Source: Nonomuraea polychroma (GTDB taxonomy: Bacteria; Actinomycetota; Actinomycetes; Streptosporangiales; Streptosporangiaceae). From it: a stretch of 64,000 nt of DNA. The stretch is from contig NZ_SAUN01000001.1 in assembly GCF_004011505.1 (NCBI RefSeq), positions 9,637,501 through 9,701,500 of the forward strand, written 5' to 3'. Below are positions 9,012 to 17,688 of this stretch, piece by piece. The notes below the pieces were generated by a model. It had not been told where the DNA came from and ran no database searches. It saw only the letters and a list, made by a program, of their open reading frames with translations. The position numbers and the translations under genes are program-made. Position 1 is the first letter of the stretch. Each line of letters opens with the position of its first letter.

Positions 9012-9218
9012 GGGACCTCTTCGGTCGGCTTGCGAAATGCGGCAAACATCAGCAAACCGGACTGGAGAGGTCTCCAAGGGGACAGGCGAAGATCAGGACA
9101 CCCGAGGCCATCCACCGGGAATTCTCGTGGCCATCAGCCGGGACTCAACTGGCCGCCCACCAGGAGTCTTCCATGGCCGTCGGCACCCACATCCCTGGTC
9201 AAGCGGTAGATGCGGGTG

Positions 9219-9650
9219 TGAACAGCTCTGGATCTCACGCCAGCTCACGCGAGTCGGAGGTCAGCTGCTCCACCGGGAGACGACCAGGACAGAGGACTCA
9301 ACCGCCTCACTGCCGCTCTTCGGCCTCTGTGTCTCAGCGCTCCGGCACCGCCAGCGCGTCCAGGAGGCCCGTAAGGTGGCCGGGGACCAATGGAAGACCT
9401 CGGACGTGACGTTCACAACTCGGACGGGTACGCCGATCGAGCCGCGGAACTTCAACCGGGCTTTTGAGAGCCACTACCGGCGCGCGGGCGTCCCACGCAT
9501 CCGCGTGCACGACACCCGGCACACCTGTGCCTCGCTCCTGGCGGCCCTCGACGTTCACCCGCGTGTGGCTATGCGCATCCTGCGGCACTCGCAGATCTCG
9601 ATGACCATGGATGTCTACACCCAGATCCCCAGCCCGGAAACCCACGCGCC
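9219..9650 (+). pseudogene. AICE integrase, 3' fragment
   Basis: Nearly identical to the last part of the intact integrase at 34,816-36,114, starting at its GEQLWISRQLTRVGG (about residue 274) and retaining HDTRHTCASLL, RILRHSQ and MDVYTQ. The first two thirds are gone. Identity stops after SPET (9,650), where the frame runs into unrelated sequence. There is no own start, so it is non-functional. The element-A insertion lies just 5', but the deletion point (about 9,217) is separated from the IS by 25 bp, so the IS alone does not explain the loss. Confidence 0.88.
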
Positions 9651-9708
9651 GGTCACCGGGGTGTCGACGGGGAACGAACCAAGGGAGATCACTATGATCG
9701 ACTACACG

Positions 9709-9749
9709 ACCAGGTGGTCCCTTCCTCGTGGCAACCAGGTGGTCCCTTC
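9709..9749. repeat. Tandem ACCAGGTGGTCCCTT pair, probable old IS21-type terminus
   Basis: Two copies of a 15-bp word with a 25-bp period. IS21-family ends carry such repeated transposase-binding blocks. No associated istAB remains beyond the two complete elements. Confidence 0.35.
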
Positions 9750-10371
9750 TCCCTGGCAAGCGACGCCCTTTTCTTCCCTTGGCGAGGGAGGGGCTGTTGG
9801 TGATCAGCAGAGAGCGGCTTGAGCAGGCCCTCCCCACGGAGTGGGTTCGCCGCCTCCGAGAGGGCCTTGGCGATGCCTGAGCAAGGTGGCTGGCTTCCGT
9901 GCCCGTGAACAACCGATCGTTAGGCGCTTCGCCAGGCGTCGGTGATGCAAGACTCCTCGAAGTGCCACCAGCCATCCATTTGGCCTCGCGTCAGTAGCGC
10001 CCTTATCTGCCCGAGGTCTGCGTCAGCTGGCACGGTGAAGGCGACCAGGGGGAGCTCCGAGCTGAAGGATTCCCCCGCCCAGGCCGAACGGTGCCAACTG
10101 CTCGTGTACGGCCTGTGCGCTTCGCCCCAGCGGTCCATCGGGCACCGGGAGGACCCGGACCGTGCAGTTGCCCGACGCTTCCGCCCGCTCACAGGCCCAG
10201 TGAAGACCGTCTTCGTCGGTGATGAAGCGCACCACGTCGCCCTCGGCGACCCCGTCCTGCAGAAATGGGACGTTCGCCACACGGGCTGTGTCCCGGCTCA
10301 AGCGCTTGTCAACGGCCAAGTGCGTGTCGCCGCTGGTGGCCACGTAAATGTCCCCAGGGTCGCGGAGTTGA

Positions 10372-11151
10372 CTACTTCTTGGGGAGGCGTTCTGGGCCCC
10401 GGCTGCGGGCCTGCCGCATGCGAAACGACTCACCCTCGGTGACCACGACGATGCTGTGGTGCAGCAGCCGATCAAGCAGGCTGACAGCAGTGGTGTGTTC
10501 GGGCAGGAAGCGGCCCCACTGGTCGAAGGGCCAGTGCGAGCCGATCCCCAAGGCGCGCCGCTCGTAGGCGGCCGCGACGAACCGGAACAGCAGCTGGGTG
10601 CCGGTGTCATCGAGTGGGGCGAACCCCACTTCGTCGATGATGACCAGGTCGGCGCGCAGCAGGTTCTCGATCACGCGGCCGACGGAGTTGTCGGCCAGCC
10701 CTCGATAGAGGGTCTCGACGAGTTCGGCGGCGGTGAAGTAGCGGACCTTATGCCCGGCCTGAATGGCGGCAACGCCGAAGGCGATGAGGCTATGGGACTT
10801 GCCGGTGCCGGCCGGGCCGACCGCGCAGTAGTTTTCCGCCGCGCGGATCCACTCCAAGCTGGCCAGGTAGTCGAAACTCGCCTGAGGGATCGAGGAAGCG
10901 GCGATGTCGAACTCCTCGATCGTTTTGATCACCGGGAAGGCGGCGGCCTTCATCCGCGCCCGGGCGTTGGACTCATCACGGGCGGCCAGCTCGGCATCGA
11001 TGAGGGTGCGCAGGAACTCTTCGGGATTCCAGCGCTGGGTGCGGGCGGTGACCAGCAGCTCGGGCGCCAGCCTGCGGATCGTGGACAGCTTCAACCGGCG
11101 CAGCCCGCTATCGAGATCGGCGGCCAGAGCGGGGACGCTCGCGGCGGTCAT
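10372..11151 (-). CDS. istB: IS21 helper ATPase IstB (element B)
   Basis: 259 aa, Walker A GPAGTGKS (112-119) and Walker B LVIIDEVGF. Its start overlaps the istA stop (ATGA), the usual coupled istAB arrangement. Appears intact. Confidence 0.9.
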   Translation of the reverse strand: MTAASVPALAADLDSGLRRLKLSTIRRLAPELLVTARTQRWNPEEFLRTLIDAELAARDESNARARMKAAAFPVIKTIEEFDIAASSIPQASFDYLASLEWIRAAENYCAVGPAGTGKSHSLIAFGVAAIQAGHKVRYFTAAELVETLYRGLADNSVGRVIENLLRADLVIIDEVGFAPLDDTGTQLLFRFVAAAYERRALGIGSHWPFDQWGRFLPEHTTAVSLLDRLLHHSIVVVTEGESFRMRQARSRGPERLPKK

Positions 11152-12635
11152 GAGGCGTCTCCGATCCGGTCGAGCTTGTCCAGGGTGTAGTCCGCCAGGG
11201 AGCGGGTCGGGACGTGCGGCAACTCCAGGACCAGGGCGTCTCCAGGCGGGCGGACCTGCGCCGTGCCGGCTCCGGCGGCCAGGATGGCGCGCACGTCATC
11301 GGCGCGCCAGCGGCGAAAGGCGATAGCCCGCTCCAGCGCGGTCAGCAGCGCCGCCTGGCCGTGAGCCGCTTGCAGCGCGGCCAGCTCGACCAGATCAGCG
11401 GCCAGGCGGGTGTTGCCGGAGGCGGCTGAGCCGGTCAAGAACGTCTCGGCGATCGGGCCGAGTGCCAGGAACGCCTTCTCGGTCTCGGTGCGGGCGCGGG
11501 CGGCCCGGCGCGGCGTGGGCCGAGGGCCGCCGTAATGCTCATCGATGACCGACGCCTCGCCGGGCGGGACCGGGGCGTGATCGGCGACGATCTGTCCGGT
11601 GGCCAGGTCCGTGATCAGCAGCCGTCCGGCCGTCTCCACCACGGCGACCCGCGTGCCGATCAGCCGGGTGGGCACCGAGTAGCGGGCCGAGCCGAACCGC
11701 ACGCACGACAGCCGGTCGACCTTGCGCGTCGCCGGCGGCTTGCCGATCGTCGGACGCAGTGAGGGCAGCGCGGTCAACACCTGCCGCTCGCTGACCAGCC
11801 GTTCGGCCGGAACCGCGCAGATCTCCGAATGCACCACGGAGTTGACCTCGGCGCACCATCGGCGGGCCGCGAGGTTGGCCATCGTCAGGTCATCGAACGG
11901 CGCCTGCGGCACGACCAGGTCCCGCTTGGCATAGCCGACCAGGTTCTCCACGATGCCCTTCGATTCCGGGTCGGCGGCCTCGCACCAGTCCGGCCGGAAG
12001 GCGTAGTGCGTGGCGAAGCGCACGTAGTCGGCGGTCGGGATGACCTTGTTGGCCACCACGCCGCCTTTCAGGCAGCCCATCCGATCGGCGAGCACCACCT
12101 TGGGCACGCCACGGAGTTCCTCAAAGCACTCGGCCAGGAAGGCGAGCGTGGTCTCGGCGCGCTCGTTGTCGGCGAAGCGGACGAACCGCACCCGTGACCA
12201 GGCCAGCACCGCGCAGAACACGTGCAGCCCGCGCCCGGCATCTCCCCAATCGATGACCAGCATCTCGCCCGGTGTCCAGACTGCCGGCCGCCGGCCGCGC
12301 GGGTGCTCGCGCCGCCAGTTCTTCTTCACCTCGGCCACCAGGCGGCGGAAGTTGCGCGCCGACCCGGCATATCCCGCGGCTTGCGCCAGTGGCAGCAGCC
12401 GCTTGGCCGAGATCTTCCCCGCGGTGGCCTTCACCTTCTCGACGACCAGATCGGTGACCTCGTCGAAGTTGTGCTCGCGCCGCTTACGGCTCGGCGCCTT
12501 GTCCCCGGCCAGCGCCTTGTTGATGATGCGTTTGACGGTCTTGTGCGTGGTGCCGCACATCTCGGCGGCTCCGCGATAGGTGCCTACCTCCCGGTAGGCG
12601 GCGATGATGTCCATGACTTCCCCCGCAGACTTCAT
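11148..12635 (-). CDS. istA: IS21 transposase IstA (element B)
   Basis: About 495 aa. HTH region (TYRGAAEMCGTTHKTVKRII), DDE core with LVIDWGDAG, VVLADRMG and the catalytic Glu in ADPESKGIVENLVG, followed by the C-terminal domain. ATG 12,635 is taken as start; an upstream GTG at 12,692 extends the frame by 19 codons. Ends overlapping istB. Confidence 0.88.
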   Translation of the reverse strand: MKSAGEVMDIIAAYREVGTYRGAAEMCGTTHKTVKRIINKALAGDKAPSRKRREHNFDEVTDLVVEKVKATAGKISAKRLLPLAQAAGYAGSARNFRRLVAEVKKNWRREHPRGRRPAVWTPGEMLVIDWGDAGRGLHVFCAVLAWSRVRFVRFADNERAETTLAFLAECFEELRGVPKVVLADRMGCLKGGVVANKVIPTADYVRFATHYAFRPDWCEAADPESKGIVENLVGYAKRDLVVPQAPFDDLTMANLAARRWCAEVNSVVHSEICAVPAERLVSERQVLTALPSLRPTIGKPPATRKVDRLSCVRFGSARYSVPTRLIGTRVAVVETAGRLLITDLATGQIVADHAPVPPGEASVIDEHYGGPRPTPRRAARARTETEKAFLALGPIAETFLTGSAASGNTRLAADLVELAALQAAHGQAALLTALERAIAFRRWRADDVRAILAAGAGTAQVRPPGDALVLELPHVPTRSLADYTLDKLDRIGDAS

Positions 12636-12972
12636 GGCCGGGCAGACCCCCTGAGCGGTGATCTCGTGACTGGCTGACACCGTCACGATCACCGCTCAGG
12701 GCACACCCCTCCTCGCGACACGCGAACAGCACGAAGGAGAAGTGGGGACCTAAACCGGCCGCCAGTGGTGACCTCGAACTGGCCACCTGCGGGGACTTTT
12801 ACATGGCCACGGACAGCGCTCGGCCCAGAGCCCTTCGGTGTCGTAGGGAAGACAGCCTTCCCGAGGCGTGAACTGGAAACAGACCTTGATCAGGCCTGGC
12901 TCTGGAGTGAGGCGTTCCGAGGGGGCTGCAAAGACCATGCCCACATGATCGCGCAGTCTGCTGAGCGTCCCC

Positions 12973-12995
12973 GTGCTAGCAAGGGTGTTAGCAAG
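12973..12995. repeat. Direct repeat pair (GTGYTAGCAAG), second copy
   Basis: Counterpart of 243-265 with one substitution, again about 70-75 bp before an att copy. Confidence 0.45.
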
Positions 12996-13021
12996 ATCTC
13001 GAGATTGTCCTGACAAACACT

Positions 13022-13058
13022 AAGGCCCGCTCCCAGATTCTCCCTGGTAGCGGGCCTT
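13022..13058. terminator. Terminator-like hairpin beside att copy 2
   Basis: Perfect 10-bp arms AAGGCCCGCT (13,022-13,031) and AGCGGGCCTT (13,049-13,058), followed by T residues. Confidence 0.6.
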
Positions 13059-13068
13059 TCGCATATGC

Positions 13069-13109
13069 GCGGCCGAGAGGACTCGAACCCCTAACCTTCT
13101 GATCCGTAG
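13069..13109 (-). repeat. tRNA-Arg 3' fragment, attachment-site copy 2
   Basis: Identical 41-bp core to 339-379 and to the 3' part of the tRNA at 55,089. About 95 bp to its left (from about 12,973) also match 243-338. This separates the two tandem units of the array. Confidence 0.85.
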
Positions 13110-13489
13110 GGAAGGGCAGATGCCTCGTCGACGGCGTCTTGCCCTGCTCAGGTAGTGGATACGGTCCGGTGGCGTGTGATCGTGTGAGACGGTGTTGCTG
13201 TACGCAACTGCTGTACACCACTCCCGTGGACACAACCGGCGATTCCTCCACTGGCCAGGGCCTACGTAGGGGCCCGATCCGAGCTTCCGCGTCCTGCCGC
13301 CGACTGGCGATCGCCAACCCGGCGATGAGGCGTCGTGGCATGATCGTCCCGTCGGGACGACCTCGAGTTTCTCTCCGGGCCCCTAACACTGCCGCAGGCC
13401 GTGCAAGCCCCGCTCATCAGTCCGATCACACGGCCCGCTATCCAGCGTAAGGTGAAGTCTCTGCCGTCACCATCGCTGACCATGTCGAC
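13110..13489. other. No recognisable gene; left edge of second unit
   Basis: Between att copy 2 and the retron effector. No ORF with recognisable features. The retron promoter presumably lies towards the right end, but no clear -35/-10 pair can be assigned. Confidence 0.45.
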
Positions 13490-14734
13490 GTGGCAATTCG
13501 ATCGGATTCACCGATGCAGTTGAGTGAGACTTCCGAAGGCCTCAAGTGGGTTGGCAACTTCCATCCACAAGACCAACCAGCGGCTGCCTTGTTGATCAAC
13601 AGTATCCGCTATGTTCCTGCCTCCACAATTCGAGCAGGCCTGATGGAGCTGCTGGACACAGGCTTCCGTGAAGGCGTAGTCCAAAGCCCTGCACTGATCC
13701 TTCCCCTGAGATCAGGGCGGGAACTCGGGGTGGCTAGAGAGCGAGATGCCGTGGCGTTCGTCAACGCCTTCCCAGGAGCACAACTGCCGATCGCGCCAGG
13801 CAGCGAAGCATTCTGCGCTAACGTCATCCGAGAGTTCGTCCGCGCAAATGATGCCGAGTATGAACTTCTTCGGCCTGATGCCAGCATCGACGAGCTACGT
13901 CAGAGAAGATGCCGATCCATCGTCTTGCTGAGCGACTACGCTGGGAGTGGCAGGCAGGCCGCAAGTGCATCCGCCCTACTCACCAGGAACGCATCGCTTC
14001 GTAGTTGGAGATCATTCCGCTGGCTGCGGATCCACGTTCTGCTGTACGCGGCTTCACCCACAGGGAGCCGTGCCCTGGAGCGCCAACCGAGCATCGACCG
14101 TTTGTCTGTCATGACCGTGGCGGACGATTTCGGCAGCGTGGGGTGGACGCAGGAACAGCGTGCTGAGATTGAACGAGTTTGCCGTACCTACGCAGCCGGC
14201 AAGTACAAACGGGAAGCCCTCGGCTGGCAACAGAGCGGCGGTCTTCTCGTAATGGAACATACCGTCCCGAACAACCTCCCCGCGGTGCTCTGGCAAACGC
14301 GAGGAAACTCTCGCAGGGCCACCACCGAATGGTTTCCGCTGTTCCCTGATCGGACTCTGCCGGGAACACTCCAGCGATACTTCAGCCAGAAGCCCTCACC
14401 ACAGCAAACGGCTAAGGTGGCGCTGCACACCACTCCAGACGCATCCGCTATCAGTCCCGTCAGTCGCCAGATCGTGCTCATGCTCCAGGCCATCCGGCTG
14501 GGTGTCCGCAGCAGGGAGCAACTGGCTAGCCGCGTCGCCATGCCCCTGCCCGGCGTGGACCGGCTGCTCGACCAGATGCGGACTTGGACGCTGGTCGATG
14601 ATGGTTTTCGACTCACCGACGCAGGTAGGAACGCCCTTCGACTGTCGTACACGGACGAGATGCCTTCATTCGAGTTGATCGGCGACGATAGCGTCTATTA
14701 CCCTCAACGACTGAGGAGAGCCCGTGAGATCTAG
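13490..14734 (+). CDS. Retron-associated PRTase-like effector with C-terminal winged helix
   Basis: A 414-aa protein immediately upstream of a retron RNA/RT pair. The N-terminal half resembles phosphoribosyltransferase-like domains: SPALILPLRSGREL (substrate side) and a PRPP-loop-like SIVLLSDYAGSGRQ (about 143-156). The C-terminal region (about 330-390: SPVSRQIVLMLQAIRLG, SREQLASRVAMPLPGVDRLL, RLTDAGRNAL) looks like a winged helix. PRTase plus winged-helix proteins are known retron partners (type III in the published retron classification, from memory). Infer a toxic effector held in check by the RT-msDNA complex. Start is GTG 13,490 or ATG 13,514; neither has a strong ribosome binding site. 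Could also be an uncharacterised PRTase unrelated to immunity, but the context argues against this. Confidence 0.72.
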   Translation: MAIRSDSPMQLSETSEGLKWVGNFHPQDQPAAALLINSIRYVPASTIRAGLMELLDTGFREGVVQSPALILPLRSGRELGVARERDAVAFVNAFPGAQLPIAPGSEAFCANVIREFVRANDAEYELLRPDASIDELRQRRCRSIVLLSDYAGSGRQAASASALLTRNASLRSWRSFRWLRIHVLLYAASPTGSRALERQPSIDRLSVMTVADDFGSVGWTQEQRAEIERVCRTYAAGKYKREALGWQQSGGLLVMEHTVPNNLPAVLWQTRGNSRRATTEWFPLFPDRTLPGTLQRYFSQKPSPQQTAKVALHTTPDASAISPVSRQIVLMLQAIRLGVRSREQLASRVAMPLPGVDRLLDQMRTWTLVDDGFRLTDAGRNALRLSYTDEMPSFELIGDDSVYYPQRLRRAREI

Positions 14735-14919
14735 AGTTGTCCGGTGCCGAGAGGGTATCGGCGAGATGGGCGGCTATTTTGCAGCCGCCTGGGCGCACGG
14801 CGTAGTCGTGCGCTGCGGACAAGCTCCTGACCGCCTGCCCGGGAAACTCGCCCTGATCCTACGTGAGCCTGGGGTCGAGTTCCCCGCGCTAGCCAGCGGA
14901 CAAGGGACATCAAAGGTAG
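14735..14919 (+). ncRNA. Predicted retron msr-msd RNA
   Basis: The 185-bp gap between effector and RT holds three consecutive stem-loops, each with a 7-nt loop: 14,746-14,762 (GCCGA/TCGGC), 14,769-14,789 (GGCGGCT/AGCCGCC) and 14,793-14,813 (GCGCACG/CGTGCGC), as in an msr. A longer hairpin follows with arms 14,840-14,850 and 14,876-14,886 (10 of 11 pairs), fitting an msd. TTGTCCG at 14,737-14,743 can pair with CGGACAA at 14,897-14,903 as the a1/a2 closing stem; the same CGGACAA word also occurs at 14,816-14,822. A 68-codon frame runs through the region but is better explained as non-coding. Exact ends and the branching G are not determined. Confidence 0.7.
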
Positions 14920-16068
14920 ATGATCACTGACTCTCCTCATCTCTACCGCGTTCGAGGGCTCTTAGCGGATCACTCCACCGCCCTCATCGAGAACGCAATT
15001 GCCCAGGCACATCAGGTCGAAGCAAGGGGCCTGGAAGCGGTCCTGTCCCTGAACCACCTGGCCCGCAGAACTGGCGCTACTCGTAACTATCTGCGTGACA
15101 TCGTCGAGAGGCGACTGGATCCGTACACAGAGTTTCAGAAGACAAGCAGTACCCGTGCCCGAACGATTTCGGCGCCTAGGCAGCCTCTCATGGAGGTCCA
15201 GAGATGGATTCTGCGGAATATCCTCGGTCGAGTTCCGGCAGGCCCGTTCAGTTTCGCGTACGAGCACAACAAGTCGATTACCATGTGTGCGCGTCGGCAT
15301 CTGGGTTGCAAATGGTTAATAAAAGTCGACCTTCATGACTTCTTCTCCAGCATTGACGAAGTAGCCGTGTACGCTATATTTCACGGGTTAGGTTACCAGG
15401 CACTACCTTCCCTTGAGCTCGCGAGAATCTGCACCCGGCAAGGCGTCGGCGCCAGCCACAAGCGCCACTTCCCATCCGCATCAAGAGTGGACAGGTACCA
15501 AAGGATCCCCGCGTATTTGAGTCGTGCTCTGGGCTTTCTCCCTCAGGGTTCGCCCACCAGCGGCGCACTGGCGAACCTTGTCATGAAGTCATTGGACGAG
15601 CACATCGCCGCGCTTAGCCACCCCTTCGGGTTCGTGTATACCCGCTATGCGGACGATCTCGTTTTCTCTTCCGCCGATCGATTCGATCGAAAGATAGCCA
15701 TTGGCTTGATTCATCGGGTAACTGATCTCTTGCGCACGCATGAGTTCATCGTCCATCGTGCGAAAACCCGAGTGGTTCCCCCAGGTGCGAAGAAGATCGT
15801 GCTCGGCCTGCAAGTTGATGGGGACCGCGTGCGTCTTCCACCCGATGCTCGCCGTCGCATTACCGAGAACATTCGAGGAGTCGAGCGGTTCGGGCTGACC
15901 GATCACGTAGCGCATCGCCACTACTCGTCGGTAGTGGGCTTCGTCGAGCGTATGCGTGGTCTCCTCGCATTCTCCTATGACGTTGACAAAGAATGGACCG
16001 CACCTGTCTGGATACGATGGGGGGAGGCTCTGGAACGCGCAGGCTATTGGGAGCGCACAGCCTGGTAG
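14920..16068 (+). CDS. Retron-type reverse transcriptase
   Basis: A 382-aa compact RT without maturase or nuclease domains. Motifs in order: finger region SAPRQPLMEVQRWIL; catalytic Asp in KVDLHDFFSS (about 135-144); LPQGSPTSGALANL (207-220); YADD (243-246); and PPGAKKIVLGLQVD (287-300), corresponding to the retron VTG region. The length fits retron RTs. It would prime on the adjacent RNA and make msDNA. ATG 14,920 follows AAAGG closely. The preceding effector and structured RNA support a complete tripartite retron. Confidence 0.88.
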   Translation: MITDSPHLYRVRGLLADHSTALIENAIAQAHQVEARGLEAVLSLNHLARRTGATRNYLRDIVERRLDPYTEFQKTSSTRARTISAPRQPLMEVQRWILRNILGRVPAGPFSFAYEHNKSITMCARRHLGCKWLIKVDLHDFFSSIDEVAVYAIFHGLGYQALPSLELARICTRQGVGASHKRHFPSASRVDRYQRIPAYLSRALGFLPQGSPTSGALANLVMKSLDEHIAALSHPFGFVYTRYADDLVFSSADRFDRKIAIGLIHRVTDLLRTHEFIVHRAKTRVVPPGAKKIVLGLQVDGDRVRLPPDARRRITENIRGVERFGLTDHVAHRHYSSVVGFVERMRGLLAFSYDVDKEWTAPVWIRWGEALERAGYWERTAW

Positions 16069-16863
16069 GGCGAAGACCTCGAGGAAGGGCGCCTTCGCCG
16101 GCGCGCTGACCGGCTTCCGAGAAGCCAGAACGACCGGTGGCATCAAGACCGTGGGTTGCGACCATCCAGCTCTCAGGCGGAGCAATCACCCTGCTCGGCT
16201 GATTGAAACCGTGGTCAGGCGCGTGTGTACGGTGGCGCGGATGCGTCGGTGTGTGGGGACGTTCCTGTCAGCGCCGCTGTCACCTCAGCTATGGTCACCC
16301 GGTGGCAAGGCCTGACGGAGGAGGGCCTTGCTGGCGATCGCCCCAGCCCGTATGGCGGACACCGAAGTCCGCGATCGTCACGGCCTCAGCCACCGTGCCG
16401 CCTTCTATCCGTAGCAGGGGGAGAGACGTCCACCACTGGCCGTCCCGAGCCGAAACGCCTGCTCGGGTAGGACCTCGCCGGGCAAGTTCTCCAGTCCCTT
16501 CCGCAGGCGTCCCAAGATCGTTGTTAGCAGCTGTGTTAGCAGGGTCGATTCAACACCCCACGGTCCGCGGCAAAGTGGCTTATGGTCGTCAAACACGCAG
16601 TGGCTACCCGCCCCGGCACATCGGATCCGCGAGATTTCGTCGGAGATGGAGCCAGGAAGTGTTCCGAATCCATGGCGAGCAAGGCCCATGCCAAGTGGCC
16701 AACCAATAAAGCATGACCTTAGGCCTTTAGGCGAACCGATCAGCCTGTTATGACTGCCTAGCAACTGAAGAGTCTAGCGAAGAGCGAACCTCCAGGTCAT
16801 CAAATGAAGAGTTCGGGTGAGCAACCGTCAAGGCTCAAGAAGCATTGGCACGGTGAGTGATTC
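16069..16863. other. Long stretch without a supported gene
   Basis: Contains the remnant shared with 6.4 kb (16,301-16,386), the TGTTAGCAG pair with 12-bp period (16,522-16,542), and a GTGGGGACGTT word repeated near 17,645. A 119-codon minus-strand frame (16,405-16,764) has no recognisable domain and atypical composition; it is not called. Looks like residue of an older insertion between retron and restriction genes. Confidence 0.45.
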
Positions 16864-17688
16864 CTATCGATTCTCCAATCGGATCTCGGTCTGGACGAAC
16901 CTTATGTAATCGGTGATCGCCAAGTTGTTTGCTACCTCCCAAGGCAGACATTCAGTATCGCCATGCTGAGGCAAGGGTACTCTCGGACGATAGCGGGGCC
17001 AATCGTTCAAAATCATCTTTTCCGCGATAAGTGCCTGCCATCTCGGCACTTCGATCTTCTGTAATACCTCGCCACCCCGAAGTTCGTGAGCTCGTACGCG
17101 ATCGAAAATACCAATACCGACCTTCACGAATTGCTCGCCATGCCAATCGGGGAAGGCGATCAGATAAAGGAAGGTGGGGGAGTCGTTACCGAGCGGCAGT
17201 TTCCCGAAGTCAATAAACACCCACTTACCGCTATCGGGGTCGATTCCCGCGGCGGTGTAAGGAAGGCTAGGTGCACCGCGAGCCGCCTGCATAACTGGAT
17301 TTATATAATCCATCTCCAGAAGGATCGGCTCGATCTTGTCGATCAAGAGCATCTCTTTCTTCTGGAATGTCATCTTTTTGTGCTCGCAGTAGCAGCGAGC
17401 CGGAGGACCAACAATAGCCGTATTGTACATTCGACGCCTATTGCATATCCTGCATGTGCCGACAACCATTGGGTATGGCAACAAAGGACCGCGGTCGACT
17501 AGAATTTTCTCTTCGTGCAGCATTTCCAGTTCTTGTCGCGCTAGGGGAATATGATAAACGCGGGAATAGGCATAGGCGTGCAATATAAAAGGGGTAAGCC
17601 TTTGCCTGGTCCCACTGAGGATCGAGAGCGTGGCCATGCGGCATGTGGGGACGTTGATGTTAGCGCTGCTGTCAACTTGCCTCGGCAT
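16864..17688 (-). CDS. GIY-YIG-like protein at the end of the type I R-M operon
   Basis: A 274-aa protein, visibly AT-richer than its neighbours. The C-terminal half has FLYLIAFP, FVKVGIGIFDRVRAHE and RGGEVLQKIEV with an EKMIL helix, resembling GIY-YIG/T5orf172-type nuclease folds (VKVG...R...H pattern). The middle has a CRIC...CYC cluster suited to metal binding. The first ATG overlaps the hsdR stop by 17 bp, suggesting coupling to the R-M operon; ATG 17,634 is an alternative. The function (extra nuclease or accessory restriction factor) is inference; the classical GIY and YIG tripeptides are degenerate. Confidence 0.5.
   Translation of the reverse strand: MPRQVDSSANINVPTCRMATLSILSGTRQRLTPFILHAYAYSRVYHIPLARQELEMLHEEKILVDRGPLLPYPMVVGTCRICNRRRMYNTAIVGPPARCYCEHKKMTFQKKEMLLIDKIEPILLEMDYINPVMQAARGAPSLPYTAAGIDPDSGKWVFIDFGKLPLGNDSPTFLYLIAFPDWHGEQFVKVGIGIFDRVRAHELRGGEVLQKIEVPRWQALIAEKMILNDWPRYRPRVPLPQHGDTECLPWEVANNLAITDYIRFVQTEIRLENR

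Larger units (their letters stand above)
6572..9185. mobile_element. IS21-family element A, complete
   Basis: Element of 2,614 bp starting TGTCAACGGTCATGAAGA and ending in the inverted form of TGCCGACGGCCATGGAAGA, with further internal inverted repeats (CGGCTGGTGGCCAC against CGGCTGATGGCCAC). It is flanked by the 7-bp direct duplication CCCACAT (6,565-6,571 and 9,186-9,192). It carries istB and istA on the minus strand. It lies directly 5' of the truncated integrase at 9,219. Confidence 0.85.
10307..12815. mobile_element. IS21-family element B, complete
   Basis: Element of 2,509 bp with ends TGTCAACGGCCAAGTG and, inverted, TGTCCGTGGCCATGTA, flanked by the 5-bp duplication GCGCT (10,302-10,306 and 12,816-12,820). 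Comparison with the uninterrupted copy B near 54,700 confirms the insertion point. It is clearly diverged from element A, so it is a separate IS. Confidence 0.88.
9920..12944 (-). pseudogene. DUF4265-family gene, copy A, split by IS21 and frameshifted
   Basis: The 5' part (12,821-12,944: FAAPSERL, KVCFQFTPREG, PYDTEGLWA) and 3' part (9,920-10,306: DTARVANVPFLQDGVAEGD, CTVRVLPVPDGPLG, ending CITDAWRSA) form one gene interrupted by IS21 element B. Without the IS the frame is 511 bp, one base more than a multiple of three: an extra C in the run at about 10,074 shifts the frame at FGLGG. Copy B at 54,320-54,828 has a different indel. DUF4265 proteins are small, soluble and of unknown function. 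Confidence 0.8.

Noticed and set aside
14724..14930. 68-codon ORF between the retron effector and RT
   Set aside because: It spans the hairpin-rich region expected for msr-msd, overlaps both neighbours and shows no domain; the RNA explanation fits better.
16405..16764. 119-codon minus-strand ORF
   Set aside because: No recognisable domain, no clear ribosome site, and it lies in a stretch of insertion remnants.
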